Shown here piece by piece: positions 14,014 through 26,627 of a stretch of DNA of 64,000 nucleotides. Position 1 is the stretch's first letter; the number at the start of each line of letters is the position of its first letter. A program made the translations under genes and the position numbers. This DNA comes from Stutzerimonas chloritidismutans AW-1 (GTDB lineage Bacteria; Pseudomonadota; Gammaproteobacteria; Pseudomonadales; Pseudomonadaceae): the NCBI RefSeq assembly GCF_000495915.1, contig NZ_AOFQ01000031.1, forward strand, positions 57,623 to 121,622, read 5' to 3'. The notes beneath the pieces are model-generated. The model worked only from the letters and a program-made list of their open reading frames with translations, ran no database searches and was not told the origin of the DNA.

Positions 14014-14828
14014 GATTTGCGGAAGATCCTTTCCGATTTGTTGAACGGCTCGTAGCAACCGGCGTAGCCGGAGAACTCGACCGTCTCCTTGCTCCCCAGA
14101 CCAAGAAATCCGCGGTGGCAGAGCGATTCGTGGAACAGACCGAAGGCGCGGTCCTGCAGCGGCTTGTTGAAATAGATCAGCACGTTGCGGCAGGAGATCA
14201 AATGCGTTTCGGAAAATACGCTATCGGTTGCCAGGCTATGGTCGGCAAACGTAACCGTTTCTTTCAGCGATTTGTCCATGATCGCCGAGTCGTACGCGGC
14301 AGTGTAATAGTCGGAAAAACTGCGCGTGCCGCCGGCCTGCTGGTAGTTCGCCGTGTACTGGCGCAGGTGGTCGATGGCGAAGATGCCCTGGCGCGCCTGC
14401 TCCAGCGAACGCGGGTTGATGTCGGTGGCGTAGATGATCGAGCGCTCGAGCAGCCCCTCCTCCTTGAGCAGGATGGCCATCGAGTAGACCTCTTCGCCGG
14501 TGCTGCAGCCGGCGATCCAGATCTTCAGCGACGGATAGGTGCGCAGCACCGGCACCACCTGTTCCCGCAGCGCGCGGAAATAGCCGGGATCGCGGAACAT
14601 CTCGCTGACCGGGATGGTGAGGTACTGCAGCAGGTCCATGAAGGCCTGCGGGTCATAGAGGATCTTGCGCTGCAAGGCCGAGATGCTCTCGCACTGCAAC
14701 TGCTTCAACGCCAGCAATACCCGGCGCTTGAGCGAAGCGCCGGAGTAGTCACGGAAGTCATAGCTGTACTTGAGGTAGATCGCCTCGATCAGCAGCTTGA
14801 GTTCGATCTCGACGTTACGGTCGCCCAT
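14010..14828 (-). CDS. CheR-type glutamate O-methyltransferase
   Basis: This SAM-dependent methyltransferase has 272 residues. The CheR N-terminal helical domain (DFRDYSGASLKRRVLLAL) is followed by the SAM site AGCSTGEEVYSMAILL, then ATDINPRSLEQARQGIF and the motif ISCRNVLIYFNK, all classical CheR signatures. It begins one base after the end of the hybrid kinase gene and overlaps cheB by four bases. In chemotaxis CheR methylates receptors. Here the likely target is unknown, since no methyl-accepting protein is present; the long coiled coil of the upstream kinase is one candidate. Confidence 0.9.
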   Translation of the reverse strand: MGDRNVEIELKLLIEAIYLKYSYDFRDYSGASLKRRVLLALKQLQCESISALQRKILYDPQAFMDLLQYLTIPVSEMFRDPGYFRALREQVVPVLRTYPSLKIWIAGCSTGEEVYSMAILLKEEGLLERSIIYATDINPRSLEQARQGIFAIDHLRQYTANYQQAGGTRSFSDYYTAAYDSAIMDKSLKETVTFADHSLATDSVFSETHLISCRNVLIYFNKPLQDRAFGLFHESLCHRGFLGLGSKETVEFSGYAGCYEPFNKSERIFRKS

Positions 14829-14829
14829 T

Positions 14830-18351
<3,522 letters not shown>

Positions 18352-18504
18352 TGGTTTCCTTTCCGTATACCTGGCGCGGGCGGCTGAACGCAGGCGTCAC
18401 CCACGGGCGATCGCGCTCGGTTAGCGGCGTTTTCTTGAGTGTTTCGCGCGTGATTGGTTCCGTAGCGCAGGAAGCGCGACTCTACACGGCCAGGGGAAGG
18501 AGTT

Positions 18505-18533
18505 CAAAAGCAGCCCGGTCGAGCCGGGCCGCT
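18505..18533 (-). terminator. intrinsic terminator of yqaE
   Basis: Read on the minus strand, AGCGGCCCGG-CTCGA-CCGGGCTGCT forms a 10-bp stem (one G-T pair) followed by TTTT. It lies immediately after the yqaE stop. Confidence 0.75.
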
Positions 18534-18538
18534 GACGA

Positions 18539-18697
18539 TCAACGGCGAGCGATGATCCAGACCGCGTGGATGATGCCGGGGATATAGCCGAGCAAGGTGA
18601 GCAGGATGTTGAGCCAGAACGCGCCGGCGAAGCCTACCTGGAGGAACACGCCAAGCGGTGGCAGCAGTATCGCGATAATGATGCGGATGAGGTCCAT
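18539..18697 (-). CDS. YqaE/Pmp3-family small membrane protein
   Basis: This 52-residue protein has two hydrophobic helices, beginning MDLIRIIIAILLPPLGVFLQ and ending HAVWIIARR. The PPLGVFL and NILLTLLGYIPGIIHA stretches are diagnostic for the Pmp3/YqaE (UPF0057) family, linked to membrane stress and ion homeostasis in yeast and plants. The second of two adjacent ATGs is chosen because GGAG is six bases before it; using the first (18700) would leave only three. It has its own terminator and is independent of the kinase operon to its left. Confidence 0.88.
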   Translation of the reverse strand: MDLIRIIIAILLPPLGVFLQVGFAGAFWLNILLTLLGYIPGIIHAVWIIARR

Positions 18698-18700
18698 CAT

Positions 18701-19124
18701 GGTCTCCGTCAGGTAAGTGTGGCCATATGCGGCTTACCTGAATCGACCGGAACAGCGCAGAGGGGTTCCTTCCACGCTGCTGGCGGAGCGCCGCTGCCGA
18801 GGGGCAGCGGGCTGAAGTCCGAGGGCGACCGGATAAGCCGCCGAGGGCATCGGTTAGATGCACGGAGGGGGAAGACGCAGCCCGTCTTTCACGTGGGCAT
18901 CGTTGCGTCATGCCGCTTCGCCTTTTGAGCCAAGGGGCGGCGCCAAGCGTATCGCTTAGCCTGCTAACAATCTCAGACGAAAGGCGTAGACGCCATTGGC
19001 CATTGGTCGATAGCCGCGCATTTCGCTCGGGCTCATCCGAACTCCCCCATGCCCGCACGGGTCGTCTAAGCAGACCGCGGGCCGCCGAGCGCGACCGCCA
19101 ACTGCAACGATCAGAGGACTTCTC
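18701..19124. other. 424-base intergenic region, no gene recognised
   Basis: No convincing coding frame, RNA gene or repeat was recognised here. It separates divergent yqaE and the SDR gene and must hold both promoters. The ribosome site AGAGGA of the SDR is at its right end. Confidence 0.5.
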
Positions 19125-20117
19125 ATGCCAGAACCAATCGCGGTGATCTGCGGGGCAACCGCGGGCGTCGGCCGCGCGACCGCCGAGGCCTTTGCCACGG
19201 CCGGCTACCGGGTGGCGCTGATCGCCCGGGGGGAACAGGGCCTGCGCGACACCCGCGATCAACTCGAAGCACTGGGCGCGACGGTGCTGGCGATTTCCGC
19301 CGATGTCGCCGATGCCAAGGCGCTGGATGCCGCGGCCAGCCGCATCGAGTCGGAACTGGGGCCGATCGATGTCTGGGTGAACGCGGCGATGGCGACAGTG
19401 TTCGGCCCCTTCGCGTCCCTGACCGCCGAGGAAATCCGCCGCGTCACCGAGGTGACCTACCTCGGCAGCGTGCACGGCACGCTGGCTGCGCTGCGCCACA
19501 TGCGCCCACGCAACAGCGGTACCATCGTCCAGGTCGGCTCGGCACTGGCCTACCGCGCCATCCCCTTGCAGTCGGCTTATTGCGGCGCCAAGTTCGCCAT
19601 TCGCGGCTTTATCGATTCGCTGCGTTGCGAGCTGATCCACGACAACAGCGCCATTCGCCTGAGCATGGTTCAGCTGCCGGCGCACAACACCCCGCAGTTC
19701 GATTGGGCACGCAACAAGATCGGCTGGCGCGCGCAGCCGGTGCCGCCGATCCACACACCGGAAGTCGCGGCGCGGGCCATCCTCCGTGCAGCGCGTGAAG
19801 CACCCCGGGAGCTGTGGGTCGGCACGGCCAGCCTGAAGGCGATCATCGGCACGCTGTTCATGCCAGGCCTGCTCGATCGCATGCTCGCGCGGCAGGCCTG
19901 GGACGGACAGCTGGTGCCCGAGCGCGTGGCGGAAAACCGCCCGGACAACCTGTTCGAGCCAGTCGAAGGCCTGCACTCTACCGACGGCCGCTTCGGCGAT
20001 CAGGCGCAGTCACATGCGCTGACCATCAGCGCGGCGAATGTAGGCAAGCTGGCCCTGGGCGCCGGCGCCCTGCTGGCACTGGGTGCGGGTTGGGCATTGG
20101 GCCGAGGCCGACGCTAG
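19125..20117 (+). CDS. SDR-family oxidoreductase with C-terminal membrane anchor
   Basis: This classical short-chain dehydrogenase is extended to 330 residues. The nucleotide loop GATAGVGRATAEA (residues 9-21), the NAA segment and the catalytic YCGAKF (Tyr/Lys near 154-158) are present. After the usual core the chain runs on through a Pro-rich hinge and ends with a Gly/Ala/Leu membrane segment (KLALGAGALLALGAGWALGRGRR), suggesting a tail-anchored enzyme. The substrate is unknown. AGAGGA lies about six bases before the ATG. Its stop codon overlaps the stop codon of a small convergent gene by four bases. Confidence 0.85.
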   Translation: MPEPIAVICGATAGVGRATAEAFATAGYRVALIARGEQGLRDTRDQLEALGATVLAISADVADAKALDAAASRIESELGPIDVWVNAAMATVFGPFASLTAEEIRRVTEVTYLGSVHGTLAALRHMRPRNSGTIVQVGSALAYRAIPLQSAYCGAKFAIRGFIDSLRCELIHDNSAIRLSMVQLPAHNTPQFDWARNKIGWRAQPVPPIHTPEVAARAILRAAREAPRELWVGTASLKAIIGTLFMPGLLDRMLARQAWDGQLVPERVAENRPDNLFEPVEGLHSTDGRFGDQAQSHALTISAANVGKLALGAGALLALGAGWALGRGRR

Positions 20118-20275
20118 CGCTCAGGCGGCCGCGGCGAACGCTTGCGACGGATGTTGAGCCAGGACAGCACGGCCAGCGCCAGCATCGCACCGGTCATGTT
20201 GTAGTTGCCGATGGCGGCATAGCCGACGGCCGCCAGCGAGCAGGCGGCGAATCCGATCCAGCGCACGACGCCCAT
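20114..20275 (-). CDS. small inner-membrane protein of unknown function
   Basis: This 53-residue protein (MGVVRWIGFAAC start) has two hydrophobic segments and a basic tail (NIRRKRSPRPPER). The second of two adjacent ATGs is preferred, since GGAG is six bases upstream; longer frames upstream lack a ribosome site. The TAG stop overlaps the TAG of the convergent SDR gene within the palindrome CGCTAGCG. No family was recognised. Confidence 0.55.
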   Translation of the reverse strand: MGVVRWIGFAACSLAAVGYAAIGNYNMTGAMLALAVLSWLNIRRKRSPRPPER

Positions 20276-20416
20276 CATCTTCTCCACTGTCTTGCTGCGC
20301 GGTGCGGGCATCAGCGCAGCCCATCCTGCCGGCTTCTCGATACGGGCGCGGAGCGCTTGTCGGGGCAAGGAATCATCGGCATATCTCCTCGTTCTGCAGG
20401 CGACGGACAACCATCC

Positions 20417-20450
20417 CTCTGCACCTGTGAGGTGTTAACACCGAGCAGAG
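20417..20450. promoter_or_regulatory. nested palindromes upstream of nfeD
   Basis: A perfect 12-bp palindrome, GGTGTTAACACC (20431-20442), is enclosed by CTCTGC (20417-20422) and GCAGAG (20445-20450). It sits about 110 bases before the nfeD ATG. It could be an operator or the basis of an RNA stem; there is no direct evidence for either. Confidence 0.35.
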
Positions 20451-20560
20451 TTCAGCGATTGCGCCGCACCGCGACACACTCGCGCAGCAATCGGCGCGCG
20501 AGCAGCCGTCGTCTACGCTGAAATGACCGGCAGTATCCTGCACTGCCCGAGGAGAGCGCC

Positions 20561-21960
20561 ATGCTCCGCTCCATGCGCCTGCTACGCTGGTCGCTGGCCT
20601 TGCTGCTGTTGCTGGCTGGCCCCGCACTGGCTGCGGCGCCGGTCACGCTGCTGCGGGTCGACGGCGCCATCGGCCCGGCCAGCGCCGACTACCTGCTGCG
20701 CGGCCTCGAACATGCCCGCGACGAGGGGGCACAGCTGGTAGTGCTGGAATTGGACACCCCCGGCGGGCTGGACACGTCGATGCGCGCGATCATCAAGGCG
20801 ATCCTCGCCAGCCCGATCCCAGTCGCTACCTACGTCACCCCCAGTGGCGCCCGGGCGGCCAGCGCCGGCACCTACATGCTCTACGCCAGCCATGTCGCGG
20901 CGATGGCGCCGGGCACCAACCTTGGCGCGGCGACGCCGGTGCAGATCGGTGGCATGCCCGGCGCACCGCCCGAGCAGCCGCAAGGCGAGCGGGACGAGCC
21001 ATCCAAGCCCCCCGGCGATGCCATGAGCCGCAAGCAGGTCAACGACGCCGCCGCCTATATCCGCGGCCTCGCCCAGTTGCGCGGACGCAATGCCGAGTGG
21101 GCCGAGCAGGCCGTGCGCGAGGCGGTCAGCCTGTCGGCGAGCGAAGCGCTGGAACAGAAGGTGATCGACTACCTGGCGCGCGACGTTGCCGACCTGCTGC
21201 GCCAGCTCGACGGCACAACCCTCGCCACCGTCGAGGGTGACGCCACGCTAAGCACCGCCGAAGCCCCACTCATCGAGCACGCACCCGACTGGCGGGGGGG
21301 GCCGCGGGGGGGGGGGTGCGCCTGCTGGCGGTGATCACCAACCCCAGCGTGGCGCTGATCCTGATGATGATCGGCATCTACGGGCTGATCCTCGAATTCT
21401 CCAACCCCGGCATCGGCGCCGGCGGCGTGCTCGGCGGCATCTGTCTGATCCTGGCGCTGTATTCGCTGCAGCTGCTGCCGGTGAACTACGCCGGCGTGGC
21501 GCTGATCCTGCTCGGCATCGCTTTCATGGTCGCCGAAGCGTTCCTGCCGAGCTTCGGCGTGCTCGGCATCGGAGGCGTGGCCACGTTCGTCGCTGGCGCG
21601 GTGATCCTCATCGATACCGAGGTGCCGGGTTTCGGCATTCCGCTGAGCCTGATCGTGCCGCTGGGCATGGTCAGCGCACTGCTGGTGTTCGGCATCGTCG
21701 CCATGGCGCTGAAGGCGCGACGGCAGCGCCTGGTCGGCGGAGACAGCGAGCTGATCGGCAGCCTCGCGCAGATCACCTCGGTCTCGGTACAGGATTCCCA
21801 CAGTGGCTGGCTGCACCTGCAGGGCGAGAACTGGCAGGTGCACAGCGCCTCGCCGCTGCAGGCCGGCCAGCAGGTACGGGTAATCGCCCGGCACGGGCTG
21901 CAACTGGAGGTCGCCGCACAGCCATCCACCCATCGAGAGGAGCTGAACCATGGGCTATGA
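20561..21960 (+). pseudogene. nfeD: NfeD-family membrane serine protease, split at G-rich tract
   Basis: The first 245 codons encode a signal peptide and a ClpP-class serine protease domain (DGAIGPASADYL, LDTPGGLD, catalytic Ser in SGARAASAG, likely Lys in MSRKQV). The frame then enters a run of G residues and stops at 21334. The remaining half, from about 21316, is intact in another frame: four to five membrane helices beginning RLLAVITNPSVALILMMIG, then the C-terminal NfeD OB-fold (residues GSLAQITSVSVQDSHSGWLHL). Removing 20 bases (21296-21315) would rejoin the two parts as W-R-V-R-L-L with total length 459, normal for the family. The gene overlaps the slipin gene, its usual partner. It is either inactive or a sequence artefact. 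Confidence 0.85.
21294..21316. repeat. G-rich tract disrupting nfeD
   Basis: Eight G (21294-21301), then CCGC, then eleven G (21306-21316). This 23-base tract falls exactly at the junction of the protease and membrane domains of nfeD. No homopolymer of this length was seen elsewhere in the window. Confidence 0.9.
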
Positions 21961-22708
21961 AATGAGTTTTCTGGTGTTGCTTGTGCTGCTGTTCGGCCTG
22001 CTGGCGTCGACCTTTCGCATCCTGCGCGAATACGAGCGCGGCGTGGTGTTCATGCTCGGACGTTTCTGGAAGGTCAAGGGGCCGGGCTTGATCCTGGTGA
22101 TTCCCGGCATCCAGCAGATGGTACGGGTCGATCTGCGCACGCTGGTGCTCGACGTGCCGACCCAGGACGTGATCTCCCGCGACAACGTCTCGGTGAAGGT
22201 CAACGCGGTGGTGTATTACCGCGTGCTGGACGCGCAGAAGGCGATCATCCAGGTCGAGGACTACCATTCGGCCACCAGCCAGCTGGCGCAAACCACCCTG
22301 CGTGCGGTGCTCGGCAAGCACGAACTGGACGACATGCTGGCCGAGCGCGAGCGGCTCAACAGCGACATCCAGCAGGTGCTCGATGCGCAGACCGATGCCT
22401 GGGGGATCAAGGTGGCCAACGTCGAGATCAAGCACGTCGACCTCGATGAATCAATGATCCGCGCCATCGCCCGGCAGGCCGAAGCGGAACGCGAGCGGCG
22501 GGCGAAGGTCATTCATGCGGAGGGCGAACTGCAGGCGTCGGAGAAACTCATGCAGGCCGCCGAGATGCTTGGCCGGCAATCGGGCGCCATGCAGCTGCGC
22601 TACATGCAGACACTGAGCAACATCGCCGGTGACAAGAGCTCTACCATCGTCTTCCCGCTGCCCATCGAGCTGCTGCAGGGGATCAAGAACCTCGACAGGA
22701 AACCCTGA
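21950..22708 (+). CDS. slipin/stomatin-like SPFH membrane protein
   Basis: This 252-residue protein has one N-terminal membrane helix and an SPFH domain ([21 protein letters not shown], then [20 protein letters not shown]). A helical tail with Ala/Glu repeats ends in a short hydrophobic segment. Slipins pair with NfeD proteases and scaffold membrane microdomains, and the 11-base overlap with nfeD (AGGAG ribosome site just before the ATG) supports co-translation. With nfeD broken as read, this protein would lack its protease partner unless the tract is an error. Confidence 0.92.
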   Translation: MGYEMSFLVLLVLLFGLLASTFRILREYERGVVFMLGRFWKVKGPGLILVIPGIQQMVRVDLRTLVLDVPTQDVISRDNVSVKVNAVVYYRVLDAQKAIIQVEDYHSATSQLAQTTLRAVLGKHELDDMLAERERLNSDIQQVLDAQTDAWGIKVANVEIKHVDLDESMIRAIARQAEAERERRAKVIHAEGELQASEKLMQAAEMLGRQSGAMQLRYMQTLSNIAGDKSSTIVFPLPIELLQGIKNLDRKP

Positions 22709-23212
22709 GTGCACATATTCCCCACGTTTCACCGACCACTGCGGTTGCTGTTGATCGCCCTGCTTGCCTCGGCGCTGGGCGCCTGCACGGCATTTTCACC
22801 GCGCGACCCGCTCAACGTTCAGGTCGCCGGCATCCAGCCGCTGCAAGGCGAAGGCCTGGAGGTGCGCTTCCTGGTCAAGCTGCGCCTGCAGAACCCCAAC
22901 GATGGCGCCATCGACTACAACGGCGTCGCGCTGGACCTGGAGGTCAACGGTCGCCGGCTGGCCAGTGGCGTCAGCGACCAGCGCGGCACGGTGCCGCGTT
23001 TCGGCGAGAGCGTGCTCAGCGTGCCGGTGACCATTTCCGCCTTCTCGGCCGCGCGCCAGGCACTGGGACTGGCGGAACACATCGGGCTCGACGAAGTGCC
23101 CTACGTGTTGCGTGGCAAGCTTGCCGGCGGCCTGTTCGGCACCCAGCGCTTCGTCGAGAAGGGCACATTCGACTTGTCGCCGGTAACAGGTTCTCCCTAC
23201 CAGCGCCCCTGA
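22709..23212 (+). CDS. LEA14/WHy-domain lipoprotein
   Basis: This 167-residue protein has a lipobox (ASALGAC, Cys near residue 26), so it is probably a lipoprotein. The rest resembles the LEA type 2 / WHy fold (VRFLVKLRLQNPNDGAIDYNGVALDLEVNGR). It starts at GTG directly after the slipin TGA, so it is the last gene of the nfeD-slipin operon. Its function is unknown; these domains are often associated with desiccation or envelope stress. Confidence 0.82.
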   Translation: MHIFPTFHRPLRLLLIALLASALGACTAFSPRDPLNVQVAGIQPLQGEGLEVRFLVKLRLQNPNDGAIDYNGVALDLEVNGRRLASGVSDQRGTVPRFGESVLSVPVTISAFSAARQALGLAEHIGLDEVPYVLRGKLAGGLFGTQRFVEKGTFDLSPVTGSPYQRP

Positions 23213-23375
23213 GTCATACGATCACCACCAAAAACCATAAGGATTCCCTAGGCGCTGTACGAGCGGCGCCTGTGCTTCCTCGACGTGCTAAAAATCTCCT
23301 CCTATCGCCTCTAATTCTGCTTATATCCTGAAATAGCGGTGTGTGCATGCGGGACCCCTTCGACTTTCAGCGACA

Positions 23376-23424
23376 TTGACAACGACGTGCTCATCGTCAT
23401 AATCCCTGCAGTCATATGACAACT
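23376..23424 (+). promoter_or_regulatory. porin promoter with GntR-type operator
   Basis: TTGACA (23376-23381) and CATAAT (23398-23403) are spaced by 16 bases. Just downstream, at the expected transcription start, lies GTCATATGACAACT (23411-23424). Thirteen bases of this are identical to the site before udh (47330-47342), and it resembles the AGTTGTACGATAAC sites at kdgD and gntR. The geometry suits repression. The rest of 23213-23514 shows nothing else clear. Confidence 0.6.
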
Positions 23425-23514
23425 GACGTCATTAGACTTGCCGATCAGGCATAGACCACCGCCCCCACGGTGGCCACACCGGGGCGGCCCATCAAGCAAG
23501 GGAGCACAACAATA

Positions 23515-24574
23515 ATGACCCCACGCACACCCTCGTCCGTCGCACTGTTCGCGGGCGGCTGCATGACCCTCGCATCGCTCGGCTTCACTGCCGGCGCCCA
23601 AGCCGAAGGCTTTGTCGAAGATGCGAACTTTTCGTTGAACCTGCGCAACTTCTACATCAACCGCAATTTCGTCGACTCCGACTACCCCCAGAGCAAGGGC
23701 GAAGAGTGGACGCAGAGCTTCATCCTCAATTTCCAATCCGGCTACACGCCCGGCCCGGTGGGCTTCGGCGTCGACGCGCTGGGCCTGCTGGCGGTCAAGC
23801 TGGATGGCGGTGGCGGTACCTATGGCACTGGCCTGCTGCCGGTGCATGGCGCACCCGGCGATCGGCATCCGCCGGATGACTTCGCGCGCCTGGCAGTCGC
23901 GGCGAAGGCCAAGTTCTCCGAAACCGAGGTGCGCGTCGGTGAATGGATGGTGGTACTGCCGATCCTGCGTTCGGACGACGGTCGCTCGCTGCCGCAGACC
24001 TTCCAGGGCGGCATGATCACCTCCAAGGAAATCAAGGGTCTGTCGCTCTACGGCGGGCAGATGCGGCAGAACAGCCCGCGCGACGACGGCAGCATGGACG
24101 ACATGTTCTACGGCGGCGCGAGTTCCGACCGCTTCAACTTACTCCGGCCTGTTCGGCCTGCAGGTCGGTGGCAACACCTTCTACGTCGGTCTGCAGAAGG
24201 TCAGCGGCGACAACGGCTGGATGCGCGTCAACGGCACCAGTGGCGGCACCCTCGCCAACGACTCGTTCAACTCCGCGTACGACAACGCCAACGAGCGTTC
24301 CTGGCAGCTGCGCCATGACTACAACTTCGCCGGCATGGGCGTTCCGGGCCTGACCATCATGAACCGCTACATCAGCGGCGATCAGATCGAAGCCGGTGGC
24401 GTGGACGATGGCAAGGAATGGGGTCGCGAGTCCGAGCTGGCCTACACGGTGCAGAGCGGTCCGCTCAAGAGCCTCAACATCAAGTGGCGCAACTCCAGCA
24501 TCCGTCGCGACTACAGCGCGACCGAATTCGACGAAAACCGCCTGATCTTCAACTACCCGTTGTCTCTGCTGTAA
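23515..24574 (+). pseudogene. OprD-family porin with internal deletion and frameshift
   Basis: The gene starts with a signal peptide (cleavage after GAQA) and typical OprD features (GFVEDANFSLNLRNFYINRNF, then FGVDALGLLAVKLDGG). Codon 208 (AAC, 24136-24138) is followed by a shift: the rest, from YSGLFGLQVGGNTFYVGLQ at 24140, is in another frame and ends with the family tail LIFNYPLSLL. OprD porins normally have roughly 60 residues between these points (the GGEYRF...LGANLGYF region), and they are missing here. The junction AACTTAC fits a deletion between two ACT triplets. Total coding length, about 353 codons, is short of the usual 415-430. As read the gene is broken. The operator upstream suggests a hexuronate or aldarate porin. 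Confidence 0.82.
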
Positions 24575-24623
24575 GCGGTAGCGCAGTACGCAACCCTCCT
24601 CGCTCCGGTTGCGATAAATCTTT

Positions 24624-24649
24624 GGCCCGTCGAATGACGGGCCTTTTTT
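24624..24649 (+). terminator. intrinsic terminator after porin
   Basis: GGCCCGTC (24624-24631) pairs with GACGGGCC (24636-24643) around a GAAT loop, followed by six T. It also lies between convergent genes. Confidence 0.95.
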
Positions 24650-24658
24650 CGTCCGCCT

Positions 24659-25549
24659 TCAGCAACGCGTGACACGCAGGCAGCAGCGGCGCTCCAGTCG
24701 CTCGCCCGGCTGCAGATACAAAACGCCATGCCTGGCCGGGTCCGGCGCATTCAGCGCGTTGTTGCGATGGGACACCGGCTCCACGGCGAAGAAGCCCTGC
24801 GCGGCCGGCGGCGTATAGACCACCAGATGCGTCATCGACGGGTCCGCCTCGAGCTCAAGCCGCACGCCTGCCGTCGGCCACTGCAAGGTTGCCGTGGCAT
24901 CCCAACCGGCGAAGCAGTGATCCAGCTCGGGCTCACCCAGCTCCCGCATCTGACGGAAGTCCCAGCGTGACGGTACATCCACCGCCTCGCTAGGCAACTG
25001 CTGATCGTCACTCAGCCAGACCTGCTCGGCAGCGAAACGCAGCGTCACGCCTGCATGGCGCGGGAAGTACGGGTGCCAGCCGAGCCCGGCCGGCATCACC
25101 CGCTCGCTGCGGTTGATCAGCGCCAGCCGCAGCCAGGCGCCCTGCTCGTCGAGCCCGAGCTCATGCTCCAGCTCGAAGGAGAACGGCCAGTCCTGCCGGC
25201 CATCGCCTTCGGCCCGATGCAGCAGTGTCAGCAGCAGTCGGTCGGCCTCCTGCGCAGCCAGTGTCCACGGGCGCTTCCAGCCCACGCCGTGAATCGGCAA
25301 GGCATGCTCCGCGGAATTCAGCCGCAAGCGGTGCGACTCGCCGTCCGCCTGGAACATTCCGCCGCCAACCCGGTTGGAGTACGGCGCCAGCACGAAACAA
25401 CTGGTACGACGCACCTGCTCGCTGCCATCCCAGGGACGTAGCAGGTCGAAATCATCCAGGGCGAAGCGGGTAATTGCGCCGCCTAGCGCCGGGCAGACCG
25501 AGAGCCGGAAACCGGCGTGGGCGAGGTGCACTTCATCGAGGGAAGCCAT
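24659..25549 (-). CDS. aldose 1-epimerase (galactose mutarotase-like)
   Basis: This 296-residue protein of the GalM superfamily interconverts the alpha and beta anomers of a sugar. Family motifs are CFVLAPYSNRVGGGMF, the HGVGW segment (catalytic His), LGWHPYFPRH (second His) and DHCFAGWD. Uronate dehydrogenases act on a specific anomer, and mutarotases have been placed in hexuronate regulons of other Proteobacteria. Its location beside the putative uronate porin makes that role possible, but no copy of the shared operator was found in front of this gene. A galactose or glucose role is the alternative. Confidence 0.85.
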   Translation of the reverse strand: MASLDEVHLAHAGFRLSVCPALGGAITRFALDDFDLLRPWDGSEQVRRTSCFVLAPYSNRVGGGMFQADGESHRLRLNSAEHALPIHGVGWKRPWTLAAQEADRLLLTLLHRAEGDGRQDWPFSFELEHELGLDEQGAWLRLALINRSERVMPAGLGWHPYFPRHAGVTLRFAAEQVWLSDDQQLPSEAVDVPSRWDFRQMRELGEPELDHCFAGWDATATLQWPTAGVRLELEADPSMTHLVVYTPPAAQGFFAVEPVSHRNNALNAPDPARHGVLYLQPGERLERRCCLRVTRC

Positions 25550-25657
25550 GCGCGCTCCTGATGGTGGCCGCTCAGAGATGGAGCGACGTTGCTTGCGAAT
25601 GAGGCTGCGATTTCTCGCGTAGACAAAACGCCGCCACCCAGCGGTCGACTGCCGCGG

Positions 25658-26584
25658 TCAGACCGGCGTCAGCAGCCGTCCCTCGCGAAGAAAGCTGTCG
25701 AGGTTGTCCAGCAGCAGATCCTCCATGGCGCCGCGGGTTTCATGGGTGGCGCTGCCAATGTGCGGCAGCAGCACGACATTGGGCAGCTCGCAGAGGGCCG
25801 CCGGGACCCTCGGTTCTTCGGCGAAGACGTCCAGTCCGGCACCGCCGAGCCGGCCCTCCTGCAGTGCCGCGACCAGTGCCGGCTCGTCCACCACCGAACC
25901 GCGCGCGACGTTGATCAGGATGCTCTTGGCACCCAGCGCGTCGAGCACTGCGCGGTCGATGAGGTTCTGCTTCTGCGGCCCGCCGGGACAGCTGAGCACG
26001 AGAAAGTCCGCCCAGCGCGCGAGTTCCAGCAGGTTCGCTTCGTACTCGTACGGGCTACCGGCCACTGGCCGACGATTGTGATAACGCACGGCCATGTCGA
26101 AGCCCGCCGAGCGCTTGGCCACCGCCTCGCCGATGCGGCCCAGCCCGACGATGCCCAGCCGCTTGCCGCTGACGCGACGGCCGAGTGGGAGGTTAGCCTC
26201 GCCCCAGCGCCCCTCGCGGACGAAGCGGTCGCCCAGGGCGAGCTGTCGCGCGCTGTCGATGATCAAGCCGAAGGCCAGATCGGCCACGCATTCGTTGAGC
26301 ACATCCGGCGTATTGCTCACCGGAATGCCGAGCGCCTTGGCGGCTTCTACGGCGATGGCGTCATGGCCGACGCCAAAACTGCAGATCGCCTTCAACCGGG
26401 GCAGCCGTTCGATCAACGAGGCCGGGCAGCCGAAGCGCGCAGAGGTAAGCATGATCTCGATGCGCCCGGCATGCTCGGCGAGCAGCGTTTCGGCGTCGCC
26501 CTGCCAGTAGGCCAGCACCTCATGCCCGCTCAGGCGTTGCTGGACTCGCTCGGACAAGGGGCCCATCTGGAGAATGCAGCTCAT
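25658..26584 (-). CDS. D-isomer 2-hydroxyacid dehydrogenase
   Basis: This 308-residue NAD(P)H-dependent oxidoreductase resembles glyoxylate/hydroxypyruvate or 2-ketogluconate reductases. The Rossmann loop GIVGLGRIGEAVAKR lies near 145-160, the signature NVARGSVVDEPALVAAL near 230, and the catalytic His in LPHIGSAT near 280. The start MSCILQMGPLS is chosen because AGAGGA lies eight bases upstream; the frame is open for about 100 codons further but these are Cys/Arg-rich and out of family. The substrate is undetermined. It is separated by about 40 bases from the membrane-protein operon upstream. Confidence 0.87.
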   Translation of the reverse strand: MSCILQMGPLSERVQQRLSGHEVLAYWQGDAETLLAEHAGRIEIMLTSARFGCPASLIERLPRLKAICSFGVGHDAIAVEAAKALGIPVSNTPDVLNECVADLAFGLIIDSARQLALGDRFVREGRWGEANLPLGRRVSGKRLGIVGLGRIGEAVAKRSAGFDMAVRYHNRRPVAGSPYEYEANLLELARWADFLVLSCPGGPQKQNLIDRAVLDALGAKSILINVARGSVVDEPALVAALQEGRLGGAGLDVFAEEPRVPAALCELPNVVLLPHIGSATHETRGAMEDLLLDNLDSFLREGRLLTPV

Positions 26585-26627
26585 CGATATTCCTCTGCGC
26601 GTTGGCGGGCCGCAGCCCATGGGTTGT

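Noticed and set aside
21306..21316. Programmed frameshifting in nfeD
   Set aside because: A G-run can promote slippage, but the tract needs about 20 bases removed for a natural protein; the family is normally a single continuous frame.
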